Both the position numbers and the translations under genes were made by a program. This document shows positions 25,720 to 34,173 of a DNA stretch of 37,167 nucleotides, one piece after another (position 1 is the first letter of the stretch; every line of letters begins with the position of its first letter). The stretch is from Gammaproteobacteria bacterium (lineage in GTDB: Bacteria; Pseudomonadota; Gammaproteobacteria; Steroidobacterales; UBA11654), in assembly GCA_002717445.1 (NCBI GenBank), contig PBDY01000030.1:1-37167 (forward strand). Direction: 5' to 3'. The notes below the pieces were generated by a model, which was not told the DNA's origin, ran no database searches, and was given only the letters and a program-made list of their open reading frames with translations.

Positions 25720-25935
25720 TTAGTAGAGTCTTTTAGAACGATTGTGCTCTCGATTGACTCTCTTTTTTTCTCTTTTGGCAGCGGCAGCTTTTTTTCGCTT
25801 CTTTTCTTGGGTTGGTTTCTCGTAGAATTCTCTTTTGCGGTATTCATTCACAATACCAGCTTTCTCGCAAGCCCTCTTGAAGCGTCTCAGCGCGTAATCG
25901 AAATATTCGTTATCTTTTACTTTTACTAATGGCAA
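25720..25935 (-). CDS. rpsU: 30S ribosomal protein S21
   Basis: The 71-residue basic protein is a complete S21: [20 protein letters not shown], then [21 protein letters not shown] and an Arg/Lys-rich tail ending RSKRLY. S21 joins the small subunit late and helps mRNA recognition near the anti-SD. The family start MPxVKV falls on a TTG codon (25933-25935) with GAAAGG at about ten bases upstream; no ATG is available in frame. It is the first gene of the rpsU-yqeY-dnaG-rpoD unit and is divergent from tsaD across a 93-base gap that must hold both promoters. Confidence 0.97.
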   Translation of the reverse strand: MPLVKVKDNEYFDYALRRFKRACEKAGIVNEYRKREFYEKPTQEKKRKKAAAAKREKKRVNREHNRSKRLY

Positions 25936-26028
25936 AACTTATACCTTTCAGTTGAATTAAATAAATATATACTTAAACCCTTAATAGTCGGTGAAATATA
26001 CAGATTAACCATTCAAAAAGCAAAGGAA

Positions 26029-27084
26029 ATGACCTCTGATTTAATATTAGGCATAGAGACCAGTTGTGACGAAACAGCAACGGCATTGTACGACTCCAAG
26101 AAAGGACTGATTGCTCATAGAGTATTCAGCCAAATCGAGTTGCATCGTGACTATGGAGGCGTTGTACCAGAGTTGGCGTCTCGAGATCATATCAGCAAGT
26201 TGTTACCAATGATTGACCACTTACTTGAAGAAACAAATAAAGCCATTACGGATGTTAATGCTATTGCATACACTGCAGGTCCAGGTTTATCAGGGGCCTT
26301 GCTTGTTGGTTCTGTTACAGCAAATGCATTGGCATTCTCGCTTGGTATTCCAAGCATTCCTGTCCATCATATGGAGGCCCATTTGCTAGCCCCCCTATTG
26401 GAGAGCGATCGATCAAAAATGCCATTTGTTGCTCTATTGGTGTCTGGAGGACATACACTTTTGGTTTATGTCAAAGAGAGAGGAGTGTATGAATTGATTG
26501 GACAAACTTTAGATGATGCAGCCGGCGAAGCCTTTGATAAAGCATCGAATCTTTTAGGTTTAGGCTATCCAGGAGGCCCAGCTATTGCGAAAAAAGCACT
26601 GACTGGTAAGCAGAATGTTTTTGAATTTCCTAGACCCATGATGGACCCCAAAGAGAATCTTGATTTTAGCTTCAGCGGTTTGAAGACCTCTCTTCTATAC
26701 ACTGTAAATAAGCTCAAGGATCAGAAAGCTTTAGATGAACAATGCATCGCAAATATAGCAAACGCCTATGAGGAGGCAATCGTTGATTGCTTGGTAGAGA
26801 AAAGCAGAAGAGCCGTCAGTCAGATGGATGTGGATACCATCATCATTGCTGGAGGCGTTGGAGCAAACAGAAGACTGAGAGATGAAATGAAAGAAGTATT
26901 TGAAACAGTGGGCGTTGATGTAAGTTATCCTAGTATTGAATTTTGCACAGACAATGCGGCAATGATTGCATTGACAGGATGTTTTAGATACCAAGATGGA
27001 ATCGTGAATAAAAACTATGAAATCAAGATTAATCCAAGATGGTCGATAGAGAATATATATAACTCGGAGTCACTGTGTGGATAA
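26029..27084 (+). CDS. tsaD: tRNA N6-adenosine threonylcarbamoyltransferase TsaD
   Basis: The 351-residue ASKHA-fold protein begins LILGIETSCDETATAL and contains the metal-binding H-x-x-x-H (H114-M-E-A-H118), LVSGGHTLL, the DDAAGEAFDK segment, FSFSGLKTSLL and a C-terminal IIAGGVGANRRLRDE with FCTDNAAMIA. It transfers the threonylcarbamoyl group made by TsaC to A37 of ANN-decoding tRNAs, working with TsaB and TsaE. The length is slightly above E. coli TsaD (337). It is divergent from rpsU, the classic arrangement, and its stop overlaps the start of folB by 8 bp, so the two are translationally coupled. Confidence 0.98.
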   Translation: MTSDLILGIETSCDETATALYDSKKGLIAHRVFSQIELHRDYGGVVPELASRDHISKLLPMIDHLLEETNKAITDVNAIAYTAGPGLSGALLVGSVTANALAFSLGIPSIPVHHMEAHLLAPLLESDRSKMPFVALLVSGGHTLLVYVKERGVYELIGQTLDDAAGEAFDKASNLLGLGYPGGPAIAKKALTGKQNVFEFPRPMMDPKENLDFSFSGLKTSLLYTVNKLKDQKALDEQCIANIANAYEEAIVDCLVEKSRRAVSQMDVDTIIIAGGVGANRRLRDEMKEVFETVGVDVSYPSIEFCTDNAAMIALTGCFRYQDGIVNKNYEIKINPRWSIENIYNSESLCG

Positions 27085-27436
27085 GATATTTCTAAAAAAT
27101 TTAGAAGTCGAAACAGTCATTGGCATTTGGGAATGGGAGAAAAGACTTCCGCAGAAAGTTGTTTTTGATTTGGAGCTATCAACCGACATCAAAGTTGCAG
27201 CAGACTCAGATTCTATTGATGATGCACTGGACTATAAGGCTGTAGCAAAAAGAATTAAGGCGATTGTTGCAGATCATCAATTTGAGTTAATTGAAACATT
27301 GGCAGAAACAATCGCTCAGACAATCTTGAATGAATTCGATGTATCTTGGCTGAAACTAAAAGTTTCAAAGCCCTTTGCAATAAGAGATTCTGAAAATGTG
27401 GGTTTGATTATTGAGAGGACCAAACAGGAAGCATAA
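27077..27436 (+). CDS. folB: Dihydroneopterin aldolase FolB
   Basis: The 119-residue protein has the FolB pattern: LKNLEVETVIGIWEWEKRLPQ at the N-terminus, DYKAVAKRIKAIV in the middle, the catalytic-site Glu in FELIETLAETIA, and the substrate-site Lys in LKVSKPFAI. It cleaves dihydroneopterin to hydroxymethyl-dihydropterin in folate synthesis (some members also epimerise). It starts with GTG at 27077, inside the 3' end of tsaD. The next gene, folK, encodes the following enzyme of the pathway and begins one base after the stop. Confidence 0.95.
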   Translation: MDKIFLKNLEVETVIGIWEWEKRLPQKVVFDLELSTDIKVAADSDSIDDALDYKAVAKRIKAIVADHQFELIETLAETIAQTILNEFDVSWLKLKVSKPFAIRDSENVGLIIERTKQEA

Positions 27437-27437
27437 A

Positions 27438-27914
27438 TTGAGTCACTCTAAAGCCTATCTCAGTTTAGGAAGCAATGTTTCCCCAGAAAAGAATATCCAA
27501 TTTGCGTTGGATCAATTAAGAAGAATCTTTGGCGAGACAGTGCCATCATCAACTTATCTGACAAAGGCTGTAGGATTTGAGGGGCCTGATTTTCTCAACT
27601 TAGTGGTGAAAATTGAAACTGATCTAGATCCTGCAACATTGATTGATCAGCTTCATAGCATTGAAGAAATGACAGGCAGAGTCACCGGAACGAAAGCATT
27701 TAATAACAGAACGCTAGATATCGATGTTTTAATATATGACGATTGTATAAATCTCGATTTGAATATACCTCGAGATGAGATTTTAAAGCACGGATTCGTT
27801 CTCGAGCCGCTGGCAGAATTGTATCCAGATGGCTTGCATCCCATTGAAAAAATTACCTTTCTTGAATTATGGAATAGACTGAAAGATGATCTGGATGCTT
27901 CTCAGAAGATCTGA
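27438..27914 (+). CDS. folK: 2-amino-4-hydroxy-6-hydroxymethyldihydropteridine pyrophosphokinase FolK
   Basis: From the chosen start the protein has 158 residues: SHSKAYLSLGSNVSPEKNIQ, EGPDFLNLVVKIET, and the metal/ATP signature FNNRTLDIDVLIYDD with its two Asp, ending with HGFVLEPLAELYPD. It pyrophosphorylates hydroxymethyl-dihydropterin before FolP. I choose TTG at 27438 because an AGGAAG lies at the right distance and the protein then begins at the family start; the same frame stays open to a TTG at 27411 inside folB. It converges closely on the pteridine reductase-like gene (7 bp). Confidence 0.95.
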   Translation: MSHSKAYLSLGSNVSPEKNIQFALDQLRRIFGETVPSSTYLTKAVGFEGPDFLNLVVKIETDLDPATLIDQLHSIEEMTGRVTGTKAFNNRTLDIDVLIYDDCINLDLNIPRDEILKHGFVLEPLAELYPDGLHPIEKITFLELWNRLKDDLDASQKI

Positions 27915-27921
27915 TTAGGAA

Positions 27922-28662
27922 TCAATTGATGCCTCTACCGCCATCTACCGCAATGATTTGTCCAGTCATGTAATCGGCATCTTCGATGAGAAATTTTATT
28001 GCATTGGCAATGTCTTTTGGCGATCCAGATCGTCTCAGTGGGATTTGTGCGATGATTTTTTCTTTAATGTTCTCCGGGGGTTCTTTTTCAGGCCATAAGA
28101 TCATACCAGGAGCGACGCCATTGACTCTTACATCAGGCGCTAAATCTCTTGCCAGTGACCTTGTGAGCATGGCTAAACCAGATTTAGCAGGCCCATAAAT
28201 TGGGTGATTGCTTAATGGTTTGGATGCATGAATATCCACCATATTAATAATTGAACCTTTCGTTTTCCTTAAATATTGAGCAGCATGCTTACATAGAAAC
28301 ATGGGAGCTTTTAGATTTGTTCCAATCAAATTATCCCAATCATCATGCGTAATGTCATCAATGGGCGTTGGATAAAATGTCGATGCATTGTTGATCAAGA
28401 CATCCAGTCGACCTGTTTTACTGAGAACATTTGGAATCAAGCCCTCAAGGGCATCGTCTGACGTCAAATTGGCACCAAATACCATGGCTGAGTTTGCTCT
28501 GACAACATTGAGTTCATGACTCAATGATTCCGCATCTTGATTTGAGCTATTGTAATGGATGGCTAGGTTCATGCCTCTTGCATGCAATGTTTTAGCAACT
28601 TCAGCACCAATCCGTTTTGCTCCCCCCGTGATGAGTACCCATTTATTATCTTGATCATTCAT
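27922..28662 (-). CDS. Pteridine reductase-like short-chain dehydrogenase (FolM/PTR1 type)
   Basis: The 246-residue SDR opens with VLITGGAKRIG, the pteridine-reductase form of the NADPH loop with Arg. It contains LINNASTFYPTPI and the catalytic set Asp-Tyr-Lys (NMVDIHAS and YGPAK), where PTR1 enzymes have Asp instead of the usual SDR Ser. APGMILWPE follows the active site as in PTR1, and DYMTGQIIAVDGG closes the fold. It should reduce dihydropterins to tetrahydro forms (dihydromonapterin reductase/FolM) or act as a side-route folate reductase. Proximity to folB and folK on the opposite strand supports a pterin substrate. A role as general SDR is less likely. Confidence 0.85.
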   Translation of the reverse strand: MNDQDNKWVLITGGAKRIGAEVAKTLHARGMNLAIHYNSSNQDAESLSHELNVVRANSAMVFGANLTSDDALEGLIPNVLSKTGRLDVLINNASTFYPTPIDDITHDDWDNLIGTNLKAPMFLCKHAAQYLRKTKGSIINMVDIHASKPLSNHPIYGPAKSGLAMLTRSLARDLAPDVRVNGVAPGMILWPEKEPPENIKEKIIAQIPLRRSGSPKDIANAIKFLIEDADYMTGQIIAVDGGRGIN

Positions 28663-28728
28663 AACTCTATTTTAATTGAAAAGTTATATGATGGATAATT
28701 AAAAAAAGAGCCGTGATCAACGCACAGA

Positions 28729-29871
28729 ATGAATCCAGAAAATGAACAAACATTTTTGCTTAATGAACTTCTAAGAAATAGAATCGATCAAAGCAATGGT
28801 TGGATACCATTTGACCTCTTTTTTAATACGGTAATGTATGAACCCGGATTGGGATATTATTCTTCCGGCTCTCACAAAATAGGTCAAGGCGGTGATTTCA
28901 CCACTGCACCTGAGATCTCAAAATATTTTTCAAAAGCCATTGCTAGGCAGACCATTCGATTGCTTGAGATGCATGATGCACCTTCTGTGATTGAAGTAGG
29001 AGCCGGGAAAGGCACATTTGCATTTGAATACCTAAAAGAACTCCAAGAAACGGAGACTGAAATTAATCACTACTATATTCTTGAAATCAGCGCGGACCTG
29101 AGGGACAGGCAAATGCAATTGATATCCGGTTTACCAGAGAACATAAGAAGTAAGGTCACATGGCTCGAGTCTCTTGATATAGAGCCGATCAATGGGATAG
29201 TGATAGCAAATGAGGTGATTGACGCTCTGCCATTCAAGCGTTTTATCATAGAAAATCAACAGACATATGAATTGGGAGTCACTCAATCAAATGGTGAGCT
29301 TGAAGAGTCAAAAAAAAAGAGCGACAAACAATTAAAGAATGAAATCGAGATCATTTCTGCTGAAATCAAAAGAAAATTCGAAGACGGTTACAGCTCTGAG
29401 ATTCGATTGGATTTTCATAAATGGTTCAAAGGAATCTCTTCATTGATTAAGAAAGGCTCAATGGTATTTGTGGATTATGGATATGACAGGAGTGATTTTT
29501 ACAGGCCTGAGAGAGCAAAAGGAAATATGATTTGCCATTATCAGAACCGGGTCATTGAGGACCCATTGAAGAACATTGGCTTTCAAGATATTTCTGCATC
29601 AGTGGATTTCACTCAGTTGGCGGATTGTGCCATTGAGGAAGGATTCTTTATTGATCTCTTTACGACGCAATCGATGTTTTTGCTTAACCAACAATCTTTG
29701 AGTGTGATCGAGGACATTAAGATGGATGAGTCACGAATCATGGAAGTCCAGAAACTCAAACAGCTGATTATGCCAAATCACATGGGCGATGTTTTTAAAT
29801 GCATGATTCTTGGCAAGGGAATTTCGACAGACAATTTTGAAGAATTGAATCACTTAACTCATACTCTTTAA
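28729..29871 (+). CDS. SAM-dependent protein methyltransferase of the MidA/NDUFAF7 family
   Basis: The 380-residue protein carries the DUF185/MidA signatures: YSSGSHKIGQGGDFTTAPEI (about 44-63), SAM motif VIEVGAGKGTFAFEYL (about 87-102), and GIVIANEVIDALPFKRF with the catalytic-region Asn-Glu. Later come FVDYGYD and the C-terminal MGDVFKCMILGKG. Mitochondrial NDUFAF7 methylates an Arg of a complex I subunit; the bacterial target is mostly unknown. It is divergent from the pteridine reductase gene and ends 6 bp before uppP, so it probably shares a transcript with uppP. No signal peptide or membrane segment is seen. Confidence 0.88.
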   Translation: MNPENEQTFLLNELLRNRIDQSNGWIPFDLFFNTVMYEPGLGYYSSGSHKIGQGGDFTTAPEISKYFSKAIARQTIRLLEMHDAPSVIEVGAGKGTFAFEYLKELQETETEINHYYILEISADLRDRQMQLISGLPENIRSKVTWLESLDIEPINGIVIANEVIDALPFKRFIIENQQTYELGVTQSNGELEESKKKSDKQLKNEIEIISAEIKRKFEDGYSSEIRLDFHKWFKGISSLIKKGSMVFVDYGYDRSDFYRPERAKGNMICHYQNRVIEDPLKNIGFQDISASVDFTQLADCAIEEGFFIDLFTTQSMFLLNQQSLSVIEDIKMDESRIMEVQKLKQLIMPNHMGDVFKCMILGKGISTDNFEELNHLTHTL

Positions 29872-29877
29872 TAACTT

Positions 29878-30657
29878 ATGGATCTTATACAGGCATTGAT
29901 ACTAGCAATCATCCAAGGACTAACAGAGTTCTTGCCCGTTTCGAGTTCTGCCCACTTAATACTTGTTTCTAAGGTCATCGGATGGAACGATCAGGGATTA
30001 TTGTTCGACATTGCATTGCATTTTGGAACTCTGCTCGCAGTCCTTATGTACTTTAAAGATGATCTTATCCGGATGATTAAAGACCCGATAAGGAATCGCG
30101 GAAAGAATATCATGCAATCAGATGCAATGATTTTAATCGTTGCAACAATCCCAGTTGTGATAGCAGGTGGCTTATTTAATGACTGGATTGAGAATAATCT
30201 TAGATCATCAAATGTGATAGCTTCGACAAGCATCATCTTCGGGTTTCTTTTGCTTGCATCAGATAAACTCAGCTCTGGAAGAAATAAATTAACACTTCAA
30301 ATTGGATTGCTTATTGGACTTGCTCAAATTCTTGCTCTGATACCGGGTGTATCAAGATCGGGTATCACCATTACGATGGGCTTATTTATGGGTCTTGGAA
30401 GGATGGAATCTGCAAAATTTTCTTTTTTATTGGCAATCCCGGTCATTCTTGCAGCATCAGTCCTTCAAATCTATGAATTATATTCAATGGGGTTTTCTGA
30501 CATTAGCTATATTCTTTTGATATCCGGTTTAAGCATCTCCTTTGTGATTGCTTATTATACGATTCACTGGTTTTTGGCTTTTGTCATGAGTATAGGAATG
30601 CTTCCTTTTGTGATTTATAGGGTAGCTCTGGGTTTAGTGATCTTTGCATTGCTATGA
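29878..30657 (+). CDS. uppP: Undecaprenyl-diphosphatase UppP (BacA)
   Basis: The 259-residue polytopic inner-membrane protein has both UppP signatures: Q13-GLTE17-FLPVSSSAH near the N-terminus and LIPGVSRSGITITMG (P155-G156, S158-R159-S160) in the second half. It dephosphorylates undecaprenyl diphosphate so the lipid carrier can be reused for peptidoglycan and other envelope polymers, and it confers bacitracin tolerance when abundant. The length is near E. coli UppP (273). It lies 6 bp after the MidA-type gene and 19 bp before the 2H phosphoesterase gene, consistent with a three-gene unit. Confidence 0.97.
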   Translation: MDLIQALILAIIQGLTEFLPVSSSAHLILVSKVIGWNDQGLLFDIALHFGTLLAVLMYFKDDLIRMIKDPIRNRGKNIMQSDAMILIVATIPVVIAGGLFNDWIENNLRSSNVIASTSIIFGFLLLASDKLSSGRNKLTLQIGLLIGLAQILALIPGVSRSGITITMGLFMGLGRMESAKFSFLLAIPVILAASVLQIYELYSMGFSDISYILLISGLSISFVIAYYTIHWFLAFVMSIGMLPFVIYRVALGLVIFALL

Positions 30658-30676
30658 ATCGAAACATTTGTGAATC

Positions 30677-31231
30677 ATGAGTTCATTGATTGATAAAACG
30701 TATTACCTATGGGGAGAATTTAGTCACGGAGATTCTGTTTTACTTAATCAATTGCAGCAGAAAGCTAACAACCGACTCAAGGGTCCGGGATTTAAAGTCC
30801 ATTTAACACTGTCCGGACCTTTCCATGACCTTAGTGAGGAAATTCTAGGGAGGTTGGAGGACATTGCTCTGACCAATGATGCACTGGAAATGAGAACAAA
30901 TGGATATGGGACAGAGGATAATATCTTTCAGTCTTTCTATATTCAGATACAAATCTCAGCAGAGCTTCTTCATTTAAAGAAAACATTGGATAATTTTTTG
31001 AAGATTTCTCCTAAAGAATATAATCCTCACATCAGTCTTTTTTATGGGAAGAGGGAGCTTTATGTAAAAAATGAATTAATAAAGATATTGGCCTCTCCAC
31101 CTCAAATAATTACATTGGACAGGATATCAATAGTGGAAATTATTGATGATATCGAGTCTTGGAAAGTGCTCTATTCATACCCAATGATTGATGGAAAAAG
31201 TGCAAAACTGAACTTAGGAAGACCGATATAG
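30677..31231 (+). CDS. 2H phosphoesterase (LigT / cyclic phosphodiesterase-like)
   Basis: The 184-residue protein contains the two diagnostic H-x-[ST]-L motifs: H42-L-T-L45 in KVHLTLSGPF and H118-I-S-L121 in NPHISLFYG, spaced as in the 2H superfamily. These enzymes open 2',3'-cyclic phosphates or join and cleave 2'-5' RNA linkages. The sequence around the motifs looks more like the plant/yeast cyclic phosphodiesterase branch than classic bacterial LigT (ThpR); that is a judgement by eye. It follows uppP by 19 bp and ends 2 bp from the 3' end of the convergent cca gene. An RNA-end role fits that neighbour. No signal peptide is present. Confidence 0.85.
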   Translation: MSSLIDKTYYLWGEFSHGDSVLLNQLQQKANNRLKGPGFKVHLTLSGPFHDLSEEILGRLEDIALTNDALEMRTNGYGTEDNIFQSFYIQIQISAELLHLKKTLDNFLKISPKEYNPHISLFYGKRELYVKNELIKILASPPQIITLDRISIVEIIDDIESWKVLYSYPMIDGKSAKLNLGRPI

Positions 31232-31233
31232 AT

Positions 31234-32355
31234 CTAATTCAAAATCGAATCGATTTTTTCGATTCTTAGAGCATCAAGTTTTACCTTGATTGCATCTCCC
31301 TCCAGCCCTTTAAAGGAATCTTTGTCATAACCGATGTCTTTGCATGATTCAAAAGCATTCTTAACAAGCTGAGTTTTCTTTGTGAGATCAGGATCATCAA
31401 TGAGATTATGAAACTCAATAGCCATTGAGAGATTTTCGGGATTTCTAAAAGCATCAGTTGCCTCAAGGATTTGGTGAACATCAGAAGCAGAAAAGATTTG
31501 TCTTGAGTTACCAATGATTCTAGATGTTCTCAAGACAACTTTGGCAAATGAGCTGAACGAATTTGGAAACTTCATCCGATTCTGGATCTCATCCAGATGA
31601 TCAATCATATCTTTCTCGTTTAAATCATCTAAGGCGCAGAATATGGATGCCATCTTTATTTCGGGCGTTGCCTTATTGTATACAACAAGGGGAGAATCAG
31701 AAAAAACGTGATCAATGCCTTTTAGATCTGGATATATGTGATCAATGGCTTTGAAGTCAGACAAAGTTTTGAAATAAAGATCAAAGCATTCCGTTTGAAG
31801 TGCTTTTTCGGTTTCCAGCCAGATACGCTCAGGAACCAAATAATCTAATTCACCGCTGTTAACAATCTCTTTGATCAATTCCTTTGTCTCCTCAGCAACA
31901 CTGAATCCAAATGAGCTCAACTTTGACATAAACCGAGCCACTCTGAGCACTCTTAGTGGGTCGTCTCTGAATGCATCTGAGACATGTCTCAGAACTCTAT
32001 CTTTGAGGTCCTCCATGCCATTGAAAGGATCAATGAGCTTTCCCTGATCATCTTCGGCAATTGCATTGATGGTTAAGTCACGCCTCATGAGATCTTCTTC
32101 CAAAGTGATTTCTGGCCCAGCATTGAAATCAAAACCATGATACCCATGACCAGATTTGCTTTCCGTTCTTGCCAATGCATATTCTTCTGAATTTTTGGGA
32201 TCTATATAGACAGGGAAGGATTTTCCAACTTTAATAAAGCCCTTTGATCGCATTTCTTCTGGGGATGAGCCTACGACAACCCAATCATGCTCCAATGGAG
32301 CAGGTAATCCAAGGAGTCGATCCCTTATTGCGCCCCCAACTAAATAAATTTGCAT
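31234..32355 (-). CDS. cca: CCA-adding tRNA nucleotidyltransferase with a degenerate HD region
   Basis: The 373-residue class II nucleotidyltransferase reads MQIYLVGGAIRDRLLGLP, then the catalytic region with E22-H-D24-W (E. coli has D21-R-D23-W), EEYALARTESKSG, LEEDLMRRDLTINAIA, and DDPLRVLRVARFMSKL. It adds or repairs the 3' CCA of tRNAs. E. coli Cca (412 residues) has a C-terminal HD phosphohydrolase domain with FATLCHDLGKG. Here the aligned stretch reads MASIFCALDDLNEKD with no His-Asp pair, and the region before it is shorter. The enzyme therefore probably lacks 2',3'-cyclic phosphodiesterase activity. It is convergent with a 2H phosphoesterase gene, with a 2-bp gap. Confidence 0.93.
   Translation of the reverse strand: MQIYLVGGAIRDRLLGLPAPLEHDWVVVGSSPEEMRSKGFIKVGKSFPVYIDPKNSEEYALARTESKSGHGYHGFDFNAGPEITLEEDLMRRDLTINAIAEDDQGKLIDPFNGMEDLKDRVLRHVSDAFRDDPLRVLRVARFMSKLSSFGFSVAEETKELIKEIVNSGELDYLVPERIWLETEKALQTECFDLYFKTLSDFKAIDHIYPDLKGIDHVFSDSPLVVYNKATPEIKMASIFCALDDLNEKDMIDHLDEIQNRMKFPNSFSSFAKVVLRTSRIIGNSRQIFSASDVHQILEATDAFRNPENLSMAIEFHNLIDDPDLTKKTQLVKNAFESCKDIGYDKDSFKGLEGDAIKVKLDALRIEKIDSILN
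31241..31265. terminator. Weak overlapping inverted repeats at the convergent 2H-phosphoesterase/cca ends
   Basis: AAAATCG (31241-31247) pairs with CGATTTT (31251-31257), and GAATCGA (31247-31253) pairs with TCGATTC (31259-31265). On the plus strand the first stem runs into T residues. GC content of the stems is low and the repeats are inside the cca coding end, so terminator function is uncertain. Confidence 0.3.
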
Positions 32356-32385
32356 AGAGCTGTCGTCGGTTGAAAAATAATATCC

Positions 32386-33864
32386 TTATTTTCTCATCTG
32401 AATGATCAATTGACGACCATTTCTTTTAACTCTGAGAATTAGAATGTCTTTTCCTTCAGTGACTGACTTGAATTCTTCAAGATTTTCCACTTCCATATTG
32501 CCTACTGCCCAGATAATATCACCCGCTTTCAGTCGAGCTCGGTCTGCATTACTATTTGGCTCAACAGATAATATGATAATACCTTGTGACTTGCTTAAGT
32601 ATGTTTCGGAATCTTCGACATAATCTGACAATTCAGCGCCCGCAAGCAAAGTGTTGATTTCATCTGCTTGGATTGTTTTTTCTGCAACAATTTCACCCAG
32701 TTTCGCATTCTTTGTTATCTGACGATTATTGCGAACAATTGTAATTCTGCATCTCTCACCACTCCTTTTCAGTCCAATGGCATTCCTCAGATCATTAACG
32801 CTCTCAATTTCTTTTCCATCGACCTTAACGATTACATCCCCAGGTTCTAGACCTGCGTCCTCAGCAGCAGAATCTGGCGAAACCTCCTGTATCAATGCTC
32901 CTTTATCAATATCCAGACCGAGCTGCTCAGAAACATCTTCGGATAAGTCACTTATGATTACACCAAGCAGCCCTCTCTTGACCGATCCAAAGTCAATGAT
33001 TTGGCTTGTGATGTTTTTTACTGTGCTGACGGGAATGGCAAAGCCTATTCCGATGTTGCCTCCACTTCGAGTAAAGATTGAGCTAGGTATACCAATTAAT
33101 TCACCCTGAAGATTAATGAGTGCACCACCAGAATTACCAGGATTGATTGCCGCATCTGTTTGAATCATCTCACCGAATCCATCAGCAGTCATTTGAGGTC
33201 TTCCCAATGCGCTTATTATGCCCGAGGTGACAGTTTGACTTAATCCAAATGGTGCACCAATTGCAACCACAGAGTCGCCGACTCTCACTGAGTCAGAATC
33301 ACCAAGTTCTATTTCTGGTAACGGCTCATTACTGGTTATCTTTATCAAAGCTAAATCCGTGCCTTTATCAGATCCAAGTACTTCTGCATCATATTCTCTT
33401 CCATCTTTTGTAAACACTTTAATCTCATCAGCTCTGTTTATCACATGAGCATTAGTGATGATATATCCCAATACACCATCTACAATTACACCGGAACCGC
33501 CCCCGCCAAATTCACGTTCACGAGGCATTTGCGGTTGACCGAAGAATTTTTCAAAAAACGGATCATCAAAGAAGGGGTTTTGTTGAGATTTCATGGTTCC
33601 TCTTATAGCAATCCTCACAACTGCAGGAGAGGTTTCTTCAATTAAATCGGGAAGCGAATTTTTCTCAGATCCATTTTTGATTGTTGCAATAGCAGTTGTC
33701 AGAGACTTTTCTCCAGACTCAACGACACCATTTATGATCTCTAGAACCATCTCAGTGACTTCATCGCTGCTCATTTCCTCAGTGTCATGGCTTTGAGCAG
33801 GTGAAATTGTAAATGCAAGTAGAGTCGCAGAAAAAAGAAATAACTTAAGTTTATTTTTATCCAT
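32386..33864 (-). CDS. Periplasmic serine endoprotease of the DegP/DegQ (HtrA) family
   Basis: The 492-residue protein has a signal peptide (MDKNKLKLFLFSATLLAFTI, cleavage near the AQS at 23-25), a trypsin-like protease domain with triad H140 (TNAHV), D170 (GTDLALI) and S245 (GNSGGA), and two PDZ domains (about 285-375 and 410-490). It degrades or refolds misfolded envelope proteins. The LA loop region (about 92-120, FFDDPFFEKFFGQP) is DegQ/MucD-like rather than the long DegP type. An unusual acidic, helix-prone stretch of about 45 residues (26-70) lies between signal peptide and protease domain. No ribosome binding site is visible before the ATG, where an AT-rich 12-base direct repeat lies. 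It is divergent from nrdJa across 421 bases. Confidence 0.93.
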   Translation of the reverse strand: MDKNKLKLFLFSATLLAFTISPAQSHDTEEMSSDEVTEMVLEIINGVVESGEKSLTTAIATIKNGSEKNSLPDLIEETSPAVVRIAIRGTMKSQQNPFFDDPFFEKFFGQPQMPREREFGGGGSGVIVDGVLGYIITNAHVINRADEIKVFTKDGREYDAEVLGSDKGTDLALIKITSNEPLPEIELGDSDSVRVGDSVVAIGAPFGLSQTVTSGIISALGRPQMTADGFGEMIQTDAAINPGNSGGALINLQGELIGIPSSIFTRSGGNIGIGFAIPVSTVKNITSQIIDFGSVKRGLLGVIISDLSEDVSEQLGLDIDKGALIQEVSPDSAAEDAGLEPGDVIVKVDGKEIESVNDLRNAIGLKRSGERCRITIVRNNRQITKNAKLGEIVAEKTIQADEINTLLAGAELSDYVEDSETYLSKSQGIIILSVEPNSNADRARLKAGDIIWAVGNMEVENLEEFKSVTEGKDILILRVKRNGRQLIIQMRK

Positions 33865-33893
33865 TTTTTTTAGTAAATTTGTTTTTAGTAAAT

Positions 33894-33922
33894 GATGATC
33901 TTATATCATCAAAGGTGATGAT
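33894..33922. repeat. Alternating inverted repeats upstream of the DegP/DegQ-like gene
   Basis: GATGAT (33894-33899) pairs with ATCATC (33905-33910), and the overlapping ATCATCA (33905-33911) pairs with TGATGAT (33916-33922). The same middle arm can thus pair left or right. It lies 30-58 bases upstream of the protease ATG, where an operator or alternative leader hairpins would act. Confidence 0.4.
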
Positions 33923-34027
33923 CAAGACACTAATCACATTATTCATATTTTTTTCTCAATTGGATTTAGGGCTGTCAGCAACAAAATTGTTAATAAATTG
34001 TTGATAAAATCTTAATTAGCACTGAAT

Positions 34028-34057
34028 ATCATGAACACAACATATTGTGTTCATGAT
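34028..34057. promoter_or_regulatory. 30-bp palindrome with an NrdR-box-like core
   Basis: Arms 34028-34040 and 34045-34057 are perfectly complementary (13 bp) around CATA. The core ACACAACATATTGTGT (34035-34050) fits the NrdR box pattern ACAC-N8-GTGT with one change from the perfect copy at 34216. It lies 171 bases from the protease start and 229 bases from the nrdJa start. It may be a distal NrdR site or the operator of another dimeric regulator. Confidence 0.45.
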
Positions 34058-34173
34058 TTGTAATAATATGTGACAATATTCGTAATAAATGTTTATATTA
34101 TCATGATAAATATATCATGTAAGTAACTGATATATATAATAAATAGTCTAAAATACAACAAAACCGAAAAATC

